From contig OZ059898.1 in assembly GCA_964057225.1 (NCBI GenBank), positions 5,332,001 to 5,396,000 of the forward strand: DNA of 64,000 nucleotides, given 5' to 3'. Of this stretch, positions 13,359 to 26,558 are shown piece by piece; position 1 is the stretch's first letter; every line of letters begins with the position of its first letter. This DNA is from Auanema rhodensis. Taxonomy: Eukaryota; Nematoda; Chromadorea; Rhabditida; Rhabditidae. The position numbers and the translations under genes are program-made. Below the pieces are notes generated by a model. It searched no databases. It saw nothing but the letters and a program-made list of their open reading frames with translations, and was not told where the DNA came from.

Positions 13359-16300
13359 ATGTACACTCCGACTAAGACTGAGGATGAGCAGTACGCCGAA
13401 TATGAACTTTCGGATATTGAGATCCAGCAGTTGAAGGTACGTTCTCTTTAAGTGTGAATATGTATTTTTTCGAATTCATTTGGCCAAGAAAAGGATTAAA
13501 AGTTACAAATCATTGAGATACATTCCGAAACTTTCTGTTATCAGAACTTCCTTTATCTTTCTAGGTTCTTCCTGGAGCTATGAAACAAATTTGAATGAAA
13601 TAAGAGCTTAAATGTGAAAATCTCAATTTTTTGATAATTTCTTGTTAAAAGTATGGAGCACTTTTTTCAATTATTTATTACGCTTAGTTTACTCTGACTA
13701 GATATGTTATTTAGTTCAGTTCCGATTTTTGTATAGTTTAAAAATGAAATTTTAAAATTGAAAAACGAGGAAGACCTAACTACTCATGAGTGCGAAGTTT
13801 CAAATACTTAGCTTAGTTTATCTATGAGCACTACATGTTTCTGCTACATGTTATTTCGAGTTTCATTGAGAATCTTTTCCGATGGTCATGTGTTTTTGTT
13901 TTTGATTAGAGTAGAATGATGAAATGTACACAGATTCAAGGATATGCTCTCTAAATCTAAATTTTTTGAAAGTTATGGAAATGGAGGGATCTGAACAAAA
14001 TTGGAAACATAAGTTATTTTCCCAATTATACGAGGATTTTTGTTGTTTTTCTTGTATATTCTTCCACTTTTTGTGAAATTCAAGCAGTGAAATTTTAAGT
14101 TTCATGTGAAGACACTTTGAGAGCATAATTTGAAGTTGTTCAAAAAAGCCATAAATTAGTACTCCTCTTACCTATGCTTAAAATGATATTATGGTGAATG
14201 TATCTGAAAACAAGTTGAGATGAAATCCCCAGAGAAACAACAGTCTCGTTGTCGTAGATAATTGGAAATATTAGGTTTACTCTCTCACTGCTTCTTTAGA
14301 TTCATGATTTAACGAGTTCCATGTAAGAAATTCATTGCTTTTAACAAAAACAAAATACCAACAACCTTGGATTCTTTGGATGTCCTATAGTTAGTTTGCA
14401 AAAATATGAAGAGATTTTTTGTTATATATTCTTCACTTAATTTTGTTACCAATCACAATGAATTCAGATTAGCTGTCTTTAAAATTAATTCCTGAAATTG
14501 AGCACCTGTTGTGGCTTCCCTGTCATGAAAATCATGGGAATATTTTGAAGCAAGCATAAAATCAAGTCTTTAGTATGATGTATTGATACGTGAATGTGAA
14601 GACATCTTGACAGGTTTACTTGTAATAGTTGTCAGGGTAATGTCGTTTGTCGTAAGTTTTCGGAAGTATTATTAAGCTTCTTGTTGTTTGGATTCTTCTC
14701 TTTTATTTATTTCTCATATTCGCTGTTTTAAAACATCATACTAGCAAAATGACAAAAAACTTTTCCCGCTAACCAGCTAATTCTCGAAGATTTTTTCTTT
14801 CCCTATCATCCTCCTTTATTATTTACAAAAATGAGCTTGAGTACAGCAGGTTAAGCACTGAACCATGAAGAGGATTGAAAAGAAGAATAAGCTGCTTGCA
14901 AATATTAAAATATTAACTAATTCTTTCCGTCAAAAAATGAAATCTGGAATACATTTATAATCATGTGTGACTTTCAGTATTAATACATTAGCAAATAAAT
15001 CAAATATTCTTTTCAGGAGCACAATCAAAAACGAGTTAAGCGTGTAGTGGCGATTGTTGCAATCTTACTAACTATCATATCTCTGGGCTTAGTAGCATTT
15101 TCGCTGGCACTAGGCAAAAAAATCGACTTGATGGGTAAGTATTTAGGTTTTTGATTCATTATTCTAGTAATGAGTATATAGAGGAAATCGTTATTTTTAT
15201 AAAAACCAAGATTATTAATAGAGAGTACAGATAACTGCTCTTGAATACACATTTAATATGTACTAGTACTTTCGACACATCCCCAAAAACTTTTAAAAGA
15301 GAGGAGAAAACAAATAGTGTTATTACTAATGCCATGGAAATGTTAAGCTATTTCTTCTTTCCTCTTGAAGTTCTAACAAATGAAAGTGTATATGTAAATG
15401 CCAAAATCGGAGCAATGTTATTTTGGCGTATCTACATCGATTGTGGAACAAAATAGAGAAGCGGGAACGGGCTGGTGATACATCAGACTTTCGACAGCAC
15501 TTCATATTCAAATGCTGCTGACACAAGGTATTTCGAAAAATGCAGAAGTGTTAAGATTCAAAAAATGATAGCAGTCTCTTGTGGACATTTCATAATTCTT
15601 AATATGAAGAATACTGCAATAACTTTAAAATATGAGGTTGCCTGATTGATTGTACGATTACATATTACAATAATTTCCAATATTCTATTTCATGTGTTAC
15701 ACGTTCATAATATACATATCGCTCTTTTGTGTCGATTATATATATCTATATATTGTGCTCGTTTAAATGTTAATATAAAGAAATATTAATAATATTACAT
15801 CTAAATTTACATTTTTTTCATTATTTAAGCAGCGAATAAGGAAATCGCCACTCTTTGTCATTAGAGTCTGCTAGCTAAAGCTTTGAATAAATGTTTCTCA
15901 GTCATCATAGTTGAGGGACTTCCAATAGATTTTATATCTTTCTTGCCATACTTCATAAGCTTTTCTTTGATCGCTATGAATGTATATGTATGTATTGTTT
16001 TTGGAAAACCTTACATACATATGTATGTATATGTATATCGATATCAATATCTAATCTTAAAAAATGAGGCAGAAAACTCAATGCTGCTATATACAATGAT
16101 AAGCTCTGTAATAACATTCAGTTATTGCATTTTCATATTAGCAATACCTTTATAATAAAATGTGGAAAGTTGTTTCTCACATTTTGAAGAAAACCTTTAA
16201 TGATGATCTCGTGTTATTTAAGAATCAAGCTTACTGGCTTTTCAAATTCATGTAGCATAAGTTTTTCTATGACGGAAGAAAAATTAATGTAAATTTTTTG

Positions 16301-17984
16301 TTTCAAAATTAGTTCTCTAATAAGATTATTTGGGTTTTTTTATCATTGAAAAAAACATTATAACTCGCATGTGATCAGTCATTGAAATGGGAAATCATTA
16401 TACATATTTGGCTTAATATAATAATCTCATCATCAATTTTTTTTCATTCATATGCATCTTCAATTGCTTAATGAGTAATAGAGATATGAGGTGTATTGAG
16501 AGTAACATCTACATTTTTTGACAAGAATGCCAAAAACTTAGCTTAGCCCGAGCCATTAATTTTATTATAATCTAAGGCTTTTAATTTTCAAGCTATATTG
16601 AATAATTTACTTTCTAGGCATAAATATTCACATAATTTATATTAAGATTTTAAAAAATAGAATGATCTTAAGCAATTTACAAAATCTGATCACGCGATTG
16701 GTATTTCAACATTTAGCTATTATATATTCCATAACGTTTAATTTGCTTCCTCTTTGTAGCATTGCATACTTTTTCTAATATGAAAAAATTACAAAATAAT
16801 ATTTGTTGTAGTAAATTATGAGATTATAAGTAGAATATATAGTTTTGAATCTCTGCCAATTCTTTTTGAGCTTGTGGGAAAAATAATAAAAAAAATGTTA
16901 TCTTTCAAAACTGTTATCAGTTTTCTCATAATAGAAAAAAAACAAGAAAAAGATAGAAAGACCATGAGAAAATGTTCATATTTTTGATAGGCTTCCAGTT
17001 AATGCCGTCATAGGCATATAGATAACTAGGAAAGGCTGTCAGAAATCAAGTCGCACGCGATGTAAGAAAGGGGATAGGTCTTACATTCTACAGATCTTTC
17101 TTTATGCAATATTACATGCAAATCTAAAGTCAACATGATAGCATTCAGTATAGGCATTTAAGGTTGGCAATAAATCATTTTTGAATGAATAAGTACATTT
17201 TCTTAATAATATTATTACATTTCGATGTTGTTATGGAACCGATTAAATAGTTTTAAATGATTTGATATGAAAGTTAGTTTTTAGTTAATCACTTTTCTAT
17301 ATTAATCAAATGTACTTTGATCGGTTAGTTTAATGATCTTGGGTGATTTGCAATTTTTCTCCTATAATTTTTGTTTTTCTTGAATATTATTTCACGACAC
17401 ATATCAGTTCGTTCAACATCTAATGAATGACATAACACAACTTTAAATTCAGGTCTCAACAAATAGAAAACCCGGTGAAGTTTCTAATAATAGAACCATG
17501 AATAACTTATCAAACTCTATTTTATATTCTATTGAGCCTAGTTCTTTCGGGTTTTCGCCATTTTCATTATTGCTTTTTCAACAGTCATTTCCGGAATCTT
17601 CAAGACGGAAGTAGCACCTCTTACTTTACGAACTTTAAATTTTTTTATTCAAAAATGTTTAGACTAACAGAAAGAATCAGAGGGGTGAATGAAAATGAAT
17701 TCGAAAAATATTGAAAAAATTTCACCTAATTTATATATGAGCTATTACATAAAGTAATATATCGTTTTTATACTAAGTTAATAATGAAAATAAAAAGTGA
17801 TGTAAATTAGAAACAACTTAAATAGATCAAGTTTTAAAGTTTAGTCAAGTGATAACTCTTCAATTTATTTAGCTTTTGAAATTGTTTTTACTTCTCACTA
17901 TTTTCAGTGGAGGAATCTATGCGTAGGAATGCTGAAGAAGAATATAGGAGAACGGGAATCAACATAACGGAAAATCACAGATAA
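13359..17984 (+). CDS. 90-residue single-pass membrane protein with two large introns
   Basis: Not recognised, but the model is strong. Three exons, 13359-13436, 15017-15134 and 17908-17984, join in phase (78+118+77 bases, 90 codons plus stop). Residues 1-26 are acidic (MYTPTKTEDEQYAEYELSDI). A basic stop-transfer-like segment HNQKRVKRV precedes one hydrophobic helix (VVAIVAILLTIISLGLVAFS). The tail is charged and contains one N-glycosylation sequon (NIT). With basic residues before the helix and acidic ones at the start, an N-in type II orientation is likely. The introns, 1,580 and 2,773 bases, are some 30 to 60 times the usual size here and hold no convincing exons. A GC-rich block lies just upstream. 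Small conserved nematode membrane proteins of this kind often have no assigned function, and I assign none. Confidence 0.75.
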
Positions 17985-19220
17985 AATCTGCCTAAAGCGA
18001 TCGCACATAAAACGATACAATACAGTTCGGGTACCTTCAATAATGAAAATGTTGCTCAAGTCGTTCCTATGAACATCAACTTATTTTAAATAATTTTTAC
18101 GTGAAATTAAATACATTAATAATAAAATAATTTTTTATTTACATATAATATTAAAACAAACTCCAAATGAGCAATATAATCCAGGTATACTCGACATTTT
18201 TCTCGTACTAATGCATCCTAGTAGCATTTTAAATAGATACACATTGAATGTACATTCAAAAGTAAAAAAAAGTTCTGAACACAACGATCTACCTCTTTGG
18301 ATGAACAAACCACAAGGGAGAGAAGACCAATTTGCAACCATACAAAAAATAATATCGGAAAAGTTGTTAGTTGCTACGACATTAATATTTCGCAGGCGTT
18401 TCAAAATTTTAAACTTTTCTTTTCTCGAACATTCTACAAGTGCTGCAACTAAACAACATAAAAGCGTCTATGCTACAACTAACCCCGTAAGACATTATTA
18501 AAGATATAGCTAAAAATTGGCATGAAATGAAAAATGACATGTCGACACGGGACGGGTAACGAGAAGACGGATCACAGACAGGGAGGCAAAAGTGAAGAGA
18601 ATAGAAACATAGCACTAAGGAGCAAGATCTCAGAATATGTCTATACGTCTGAAAAGACACCGGTGGATGCGACGCAACCCGCTGAAGTCCGGGAGAGGGG
18701 AGAGATTAAAAGGGGAAGGGGTGAGATGTACAAATAATATTCTAGGGACGAGGCTAGAGAAACCGTTTTAATTAGTTAATTTAGTATACTAAACACAACT
18801 ATAATAAACTATATACAGGACGGTTTGATCAATATAGATTATGAGTGAAAGATTTGTAGACACGACTTAAAAGCTAAATTATTAACCCAACCTCGATTAT
18901 CAAATGAGGACATCGACGAAACACTTTTTGTCAACAACCAAGAAATAGCTGAGCGGAAAGAATTTTGGAAAATTGATTTACATTTAAAATAGGTATATTT
19001 CAAAATAAAGACTGTTAAGAGAATAAAATAAAGGTGGAAGTACGTCCTTGGGGACGGCAAATATTAATTTCGGAAGCCACTTACAACACCGAGTACACAG
19101 GCCTGGTGCCCACTCCGGAACCAGCCGGATCGCTACCGAGAAGCCTAATATAGAGGAAAGGGTAATCCCGGACCAAGAGGGTATAAAGCTGATATGCAAA
19201 CGCCTTCAAGAAGGATATTC
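17985..19220. other. Convergent intergenic region; possible extra 3' exon of mtm-3
   Basis: The tails of the 90-residue gene and of mtm-3 meet here. The stretch 19,060-19,220 is distinctly more GC-rich than its surroundings. It could be conserved 3' UTR or a last mtm-3 exon: a 37-base GTTGAG..CATATCAG intron would join in frame and add about 14 residues before a stop at 19145-19147. The stretch 18,530-18,730 is also purine- and GC-richer, with no clear gene. Confidence 0.4.
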
Positions 19221-22200
19221 TCAACCTTTTACAGCCGGCGTGGTGGTTAAACCATTTCGGAAGCCATTGATAATAGTATCGGATCGATGGCGGCCCTCCG
19301 CCGAATTCGAAGATGACGTAGTGCCAGTAGAGTTAGTAGTCCCATTAGATATGTTGCTAACAGAACAATTAGAAGCCTTGCTATTCGTAGCTGTACTGTC
19401 TGAGCTACTAGAAATTTCATCTACGAGTTGATCTGTCGATTCCTCTGTTCTCGTAGCCCTCTTCATTTCGGCGTAACAAGTTTTACATGCTCGTTGTTTA
19501 GAACCATTGCCGTCCTGAACTTTATGATATCGATGAGGAGAACATGATTCACAAACAGTCTTTCCACAGGATCTTAACAGTCAATAATGAATAAAATAGT
19601 TATGTTATTAATTTGTACCCGCAATGGTGTGCTCTAAGTTCAGAAATGTTATATCTTGAGAGTGCCTTCAGGCACAGCTCACAGCGATCAGTTTCCATTG
19701 AATAACTACTAGCTGGAGGTGGTGGGGCATCTGCAGCTTCAATCTAAATAAATACTTTATACTGTTGAAATAGTTTGTATCGTACTATTGAAATATCCGA
19801 ATGGGCATGAGACAGTCCATGATCTGATTCTTCACTAGTTGAATACTGAACAAGGCATAAATTACAGAGAAAATACTTTTTAGATCATACCACTCGACCA
19901 CAGCTCATCCTTTTGCTTTCTGCTCTTTCGGATGCACATCTCTGCCTGCTATTATATTCCGAAAAGGGACGTGAAGCAATCACATCTTTTAACTGTTGTT
20001 CCTGTGCATCACATTTCTTCTGAACTTCCATAATCTCAGCTTTGTGCTCTTTGTCCTTTTCTAGCACTCGTATTTGAATTTTATCAAAAAAACGAACAAG
20101 TCCATCGTGATCTATGATTTCTTTGATTTTATTGGGATCTTTTTCTCTCTGAGAACGATGACGTGATCCTTGTTGCCGAACTGGAACAGCGGACTCTGAC
20201 TGAAAAAGAAAGACATTCCAGATATCAAGAATAAAAACCAACAATAACGCTGCTGTCTAAAGCATGCTCTCCAATCCCATTCATAATACTGTTCGAATCA
20301 GCATGAAATCCTCCTACTCCACACCTATAAATATATATATATATATAAAAGTAATATTTTTCTTTTCGAAACATACATTGTATTTTGTTCCATGGAATTA
20401 ACACTTTCGGAACTTTTGCTCTTATGCATACTGATAGTATCTTTAGGTGATGATGATATTAAATCTTGTCGGGCTGGTGATACAATAGGAGTGTTTTCCG
20501 ATTGAGCATTAAAATCAGTATTACAATAACACGTTTTCCAGACTTTGATCCGATCAATTTGGAAATCCAAATCAAGAGGTGCATCCTGATCTTGCTTGTA
20601 TAAATGATTCACAACCTGTATCTATTATATTATACCTATATCATGATTACATGAACTTACGCTTTCATTATGTGGGCCTAAGAACTGCCAAATTGATACT
20701 GATTCCTTGTTCATATTACTGGAATCTTTAACCGAGTTGAAAAGGAAGTTACCGAATAGGCCCGAATAAGAATGTTGAGCTAATTTTAACTAAAATGGTG
20801 TTGTACGTTAAGTCAACTTTGAAACAACTACCAGAAAGTTTTCGTTAAATTCAAATGAAGTTGCATTGGCTGAAAACAACTGCCAAACTGCATCAATCCA
20901 TTGAAGAAAAATTGGGGATCTCTCGTTAGCATCATTTCCAGATACCCCATTTCTATCAGAAAATTTGTGTCCAAACTCTATCCACTCACGAGTAATTAAT
21001 TCGCAGAAACCCTGAATGTATCCAACAGTGGAAAGAAAAGGGAAACACTATATGATCAACAACACCAATAGCGGTAGATGCAGTTGCTTGGTCGATAACA
21101 TGCAGTCAACAACATTTCCCGGATAAGCATTGTGAGAAAAAAAGTTGGTGACAACACAAAGGACAGATACTACGACCAAGCATTGGAATACTGCTATCGC
21201 CAACACGTACTGATAAGAATAATGTTAACTACAAACCTTGATTGTTCTGTAATGGTCATCAACCATTAACTTAGCCAAAGAAACTATTTGACTTGTTCTA
21301 TCCCAACCATCAGAGCAATGAACAAGAACAGAGTTACCTTTTTTAAAAAAATGAATTATAGTTTCTCGATGATCCTTACCATTCTGTAAAACATCAGCGC
21401 ACTGGCGGGCTGCTAAAAGCAGTGCCCTTGTATACTGAAGCCAGTTGGTAGTTTGGAGATTCTGAAAAAGCTACGTGAGACCCATGAGATGACGGTTTGC
21501 GAAAACAACGGGGTAAAACTCGTTTAGAGTGAGGAAGAGGACAAGCCGGCTCTATCATAGAATTGAGTGAAACGGACAAAAAGGGTAAAATAGTCATAAA
21601 TTCGTAAGCGGAAAAAACTTTATATAACAAAAAAGGTTAACGCACCTGGTAATAGTTACTGGGATCTGAACTACCAGGAGTCGAGTACAGGTTTCGTAAC
21701 TGAACAAAAGCATATCGAACATGATGAATATTAGGTAATCCTAGGAAAATAGTTTCTGTCCCGGAATAATAGTCTAAAAAGCAGAGAATGAAAAAAAAGA
21801 AAACGAAAAGTGAACCATTTATTTCGTAACCTCCACCCTTAGCCCTGTTGGCAAAGGCAGCGGCATATGAACGGGCATCCATAATGACTGTGTGAGGAGC
21901 TCTATCGCTGTCTGAAAATTTTAAAATTACTCGATAAACAAAAAAAAAACATACGATAGTTTGCCATATACTCATTAATTAGTTTAAGATATTTCTCATC
22001 TTTGTTATTACGCCATGAAAGAATTCCTGCTCGTGGTTGACTACTACGTAATAATACAGCTTTCTATAATGAAATGAAAGTAAATACAAAAAATATGAAG
22101 TAAAAATTACAGTTTCCTTGCTCTTCCACACAACAACTGGAAACCGCCTTAAGAAACGGAAATCAGCAGCGCTTTTGATTTCTTCTTCATTTATGTTTTT

Positions 22201-23975
22201 GAGGAGAATCAATCGTCTTGGATAAGTCTCGGCCAATCTAAAAATTTATAAATTATTAGTGCACAAACAATGAACATTTTTACTCGAAATTCTTGTTAAT
22301 ATCACTGATCACGAAATGATCTGGGTCATAATCGAGCCTATTCCATTCTGATTGACACAGATCTGCATCTATGCCATCTTCCTCCACCAACCAATCGTAC
22401 TTTTGACTTTTGCACTGAAACCATTAGAATGATTATTATTATTATAGTAAAATTATAATTACAGCTGCTGCAAATGACCAGGCAAACGCATCATCGGTTT
22501 TCGAACGATTTGAACACTTCAATAATTTACGGTGCCATGTGACAGCCAACTCATAACTAGGAGCAGTAACTCTAAATATTCACAACAAAACCAATAATAA
22601 CAGTTCGGCTTAATTTAGCTAACCTATAAACTCTTCCATCTTTGCAAACGATAATAATGTTCGTTAAATCTCTCAAATCCAAACATTCAATATCCATCAG
22701 TGGAATTACAGCAACTGATTGTTCAGCTTTAGAAAAAATGCAGAGCTAAAATATAAACTTGAAAATGATCAGAAAGAAAAAAACATACACGATAATTAGT
22801 CTGAACCAGTTGACATCCTACAAATGCTGCAACATCTTGTAGGGATTCACCAGGAAGCCAACCAATTGGAGGAGGTGGTTCATTATTGACTGATGATGCA
22901 TCAGTTTCATTTATAATGCTATTCTCAGACTAAAAAAAATATTTTAAAAAACTATCAGGTATTATGAAATGAAATGAATTGCAATAGAAACTGGATTTTC
23001 AACTATCATGGGATGGTTACAAACAAAATAACAAAAAATTAAAGCCAATAAAAATAAGAACATTAATATAATCCTCTTGAATGGAAGAATACGAAATCAA
23101 AGAGAAATGAGTTACGTCTCGAAGAAGTGTCTTCGCTATAGGCTGGCAATATTAAAGCAAACAAAAGCTTTTTCACTTTGCAGAAGCTACAGCCACTCGA
23201 ACGAAAGCATGCCGGTAGTCAATCATGCCAGAAATTTTAAATAACGCTAATAAAAACGATCAAGCTCAGCTAGAATTAGGATTTGTAAGTTTTTTTTTCA
23301 ATATTTTATGAAATATACTTAAAATCCCGAGTGGAAAGTGGGGGGGGGGGCAAAATTCAAGAGCTTAATAACAAAACCCTTCAATAAGAGTGGTGCATTC
23401 GCTATCAAACAGAATACAATAGAAAAATAAAATTGAAATTCCTTATCATGCCCGGAAATGATATATTTTAAAAAATAGAGCATATGATTGGCAAGCAATC
23501 AAAAGAATATACAATAGAACGAAATAAGAACATATGATAACCATTAGCTATTATTATTTAACGAAATTAATTACTTTTCGTGACTTTTCGAATTTTGAAT
23601 AACAATAAAAAAAAGAGATAGAAAATAAAAGTTGTGAACGAAAAGACAAAATGTTGTCAACATCGCGTAAATATGAACATTGAAAGTTAGTCAGGCTGGC
23701 ACAAAGCCATGACTCAAACTATAGAAAAAATAGCTTAAGATTAAGCAAAATAAAACAAAAATGAATATGCATAGAAAAATAAAAACAAAAAAAACATACT
23801 TTTCCTTGAATATCCATTGGATTCTTCTCTATTTCTACAAATGAATTTTGGAAAGGGGAACCTTAAAATATTCCTCAGTATTACAATATAACCCAGTTAA
23901 CATACCAGGGAAATCATCTAAACTAGAGTTCGGACCACCGCAAATATCCATTGCCTGCGAGGTGACTCTCGCCAT
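19221..23975 (-). CDS. mtm-3: Myotubularin-related PI3P phosphatase with FYVE finger (MTMR3/4 type)
   Basis: Phosphatase of PtdIns3P and PtdIns(3,5)P2 in endosome and autophagosome turnover. It starts MARVTSQAMDICGGPN at 23975 right after a TTTTTCAG acceptor. A PH-GRAM domain (GCQLVQTNYRLCIFSK... to KNINEEEIKSAADFRFLRRFP) is followed by the myotubularin catalytic domain with the active-site loop HCSDGWDRTSQ (21,296-21,318), so the Cys and Arg needed for activity are present, and TREWIEFGHKFSDRNG. A Ser-rich linker and a coiled coil (VLEKDKEHKAEIMEVQKK) follow. The C-terminal FYVE-like finger has all eight Cys ligands (DRCELC, HHCGSCGKTVCESC, RACKTC), but its basic RRHHCR motif is degenerate (RAHHCGS), as in MTMR3/4. 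A low-complexity Ser/Thr/Asn tail ends at 19221. About 1,000 residues in more than 15 exons; the intron at about 22.9-23.8 kb is unusually long. Confidence 0.92.
23340..23350 (+). repeat. Poly-G run inside a long mtm-3 intron
   Basis: Eleven consecutive G in an otherwise very AT-rich intron. Such runs stand out in nematode introns and can form G-quadruplex-like structure or sequencing trouble. Confidence 0.9.
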
Positions 23976-26558
23976 CTGAAAAAAAAAAACTCTACGAAGG
24001 AAGCAATAGAAAAAACATAATGTTTACAGGGAAAAAATAGAAATCTATAAATTGCAAAACCTTGATAATTATGGAATAGAGTGGAAATTAATTTGAAATA
24101 TAAAATTTTTAAAATTTGGGAAAAAATAAATAAAACATACGCTAACACAGCTAAGGTGGCTTGAAGAGCCAAACTTTGATAATTCAAACGACTGTTATTG
24201 TAGTATTCAATTAATCCAAGTCAGCTGGAGTTCACCAATTGCCAAGGACAAATACCGGAGTTTGAGAGGAAAAAAAAGAAGCAATATAAAGCTTAGAACT
24301 CGACTTCTTGATCAATCTAAATTAATGCAATCAAAATAGTAAAAAAGCTACATTACATAATATAATAAATCGATATAATAAACGAAAAAATATATAAGCA
24401 GGAAAATATTAATAAAATAGGAAGTACTACTAAGAAAACAGAATAATTCGCGCCAGGCTTGGACTGAACTACAATATAAAGAGACGTATTTCGCGGCTAA
24501 AAGTATCAAGACCCGCTGATATGTTCTTACATGTTTACAATTATTTCTAGGAAGGGCTAGAACCCAGATAATGACAGTATCTGATTAAATATATAAAACC
24601 ATAAACAAAATAGTTACGTAATGGGTAAATCAGCTGGTGCGAGCGGTTGCGAAGCGCAACGAAGCTCCACCTACTGGTCTGAATCAATACCGCGTCCTAG
24701 AGGGAATGTCTGCGTCTCTCACCAGCTGTTTCTCTACCGCATAGAGAAAGAGAAAGGGAAGACAACGACCCCCACTAATTCTCCATCACAACACATGGAC
24801 ACTACACACATACACACAGACAAAAGTCTAACTAGCACCAAAAGACAGACGCTAAGAGATTGAATAAGAACTGACTAACCACATCGTTTAAACAAAGAGA
24901 AAGCAAGGCTTATACACAGGAAAATATTAGAAAAACATAGTTACGAAAAAGAGGCAAGTGAAATACTGTGACCATATTCAATTCCTAGAAACAATCCAAT
25001 CAGCATAATGAAAGCTATATTCAATACATCTACCAAAAAGCAGAAGCGAAAGGTCGTAAGAGAAATTCTTTGCAGTCACGTGGTTTTCAAGTTGCGATAA
25101 CGAAATGAAGTTAAAAAATCGGTTCGTTAAACATAACCGCAAATTATATATATAATTATAGTATAGCTATAAACTACTAGAGTCGCCATAATTCAATTTT
25201 TAAATTGCATAACCATTGCTCTCTTCGACTGAATATAAAGCGTGCAATTAATGAACAAAAAAACAGCTGTTTTCACAAAACTTATACAAAAACATGTGAC
25301 AGAAACATCAAAATGTTAGCGCTTTTTCTGAAAATTGTTTAGAACTTAATGAGACTTGTAGAGTTACTTTAGTAGTAAACATTACTTCGTTTTAAACATA
25401 ACAACAAAGAATGTATTTTTAAAGTCAAGTCCGGCTGGTGTGGTCTCATTTTTTTGGGCGGCACATAAATATTTCCGGTTCAAGGTAAGCATCATCATTA
25501 TAATCGAATAGTGACCGCAAATTCCTAAGACATAAATAGAAAGCGGGTGAAGTGCTGTGCGCCAGGGATATGTAGAAACGTTTATCATTGAAGCAGTGCA
25601 CGAAAAAATAATAGTTGAAGGTTGAGAAAACATGAACGTCGAAGTGAAGTGTGCAACAAAAAACAACCATGTTAACCAACTTCCTGAACTAACTGAATTC
25701 AAAGCAGCAGTAGGAAAATGCGCGAAAACTACGGAAATAAAAACTAAGTTTAGATCATCTGATATTTTTTCGATTTCATTATAAACTCCTTCATAAAAGT
25801 TTCATGGTCACTTTGAAACAATAGAACAAGGTAAAATAAAAAGACCGACTAAGCAAGGTTGGTGTAATGAATTTTTTGAAATTATAAGCCTATCAAAAAC
25901 AATGAATGTATTACTAGGTCTTCATTATATTAAAAATTAAATATATGATCAGTAAACGATACAATTGTAGTTAAATCTGGCAAAACTATTACAAATATTA
26001 CTTTTCGTAATAATAGAAATAATGAAGTTCTTCTCAGCTCAATGTATCGCGTTGATAACCGAATTTTGGTTTGATAATAATTTGATTTTTATCTATAATA
26101 CTCTACAGTAGTTAAATTCTTCACCGCGTTGGAGAAGAACGTCAGAAATATTAGAATCGTACTAAAATTATTCACAAACTTAATAAAAATATCGGTCATC
26201 GATTGAGAAACATTGAGTTCCGAGAAATTTTATCATAATGGTGTTTTTCACTAAATTTATGCGCATATTAACTAAACTAAAATCAATCGCAATATAAATC
26301 TAAAATAACGCTAATTCGATATTAAAAAAAAATAAGTTAAAGCTGTCCCATCATGACGTTTTAATTTATGTAAACGCACATGAATAGTAGGTAATATCAT
26401 GTTCAAATTCAAAAATTGTACGGTGCAAACTCTGCGCCACTATTGCAATATAAGCTCCGCCTCTATTTTAAAATTTGAGCAATTTTTGTGAACTTCTATT
26501 GATTTTCTCATAAATTCCGCATCGAATATCTTTCATTTCAGGAAATTAGAAAGCCATT
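23976..26558. other. Upstream region of mtm-3 and of the gene at 26.6 kb
   Basis: A possible non-coding 5' exon of mtm-3 (minus strand, 24,200 to about 24,141, ending in a GTATG donor) joins to the acceptor before the mtm-3 start. A GC-rich block at 24,610-24,714 shares the 14-base GCGAGCGGTTGCGA with the block at 13.2 kb and has a TATATAAAA stretch about 45 bases before it (near 24,590). The remaining 1.8 kb is AT-rich and I see no gene in it. Confidence 0.45.

Noticed and set aside
19048-19431. 127-codon plus-strand frame
   Set aside because: Antisense shadow of the last mtm-3 exon on the minus strand.
23226-23286. Short plus-strand exon-like frame MPEILNNANKNDQAQLELGF with a GTAAGT donor
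   Set aside because: Inside an mtm-3 intron on the other strand and without a second exon; could be a nested gene but not supportable.
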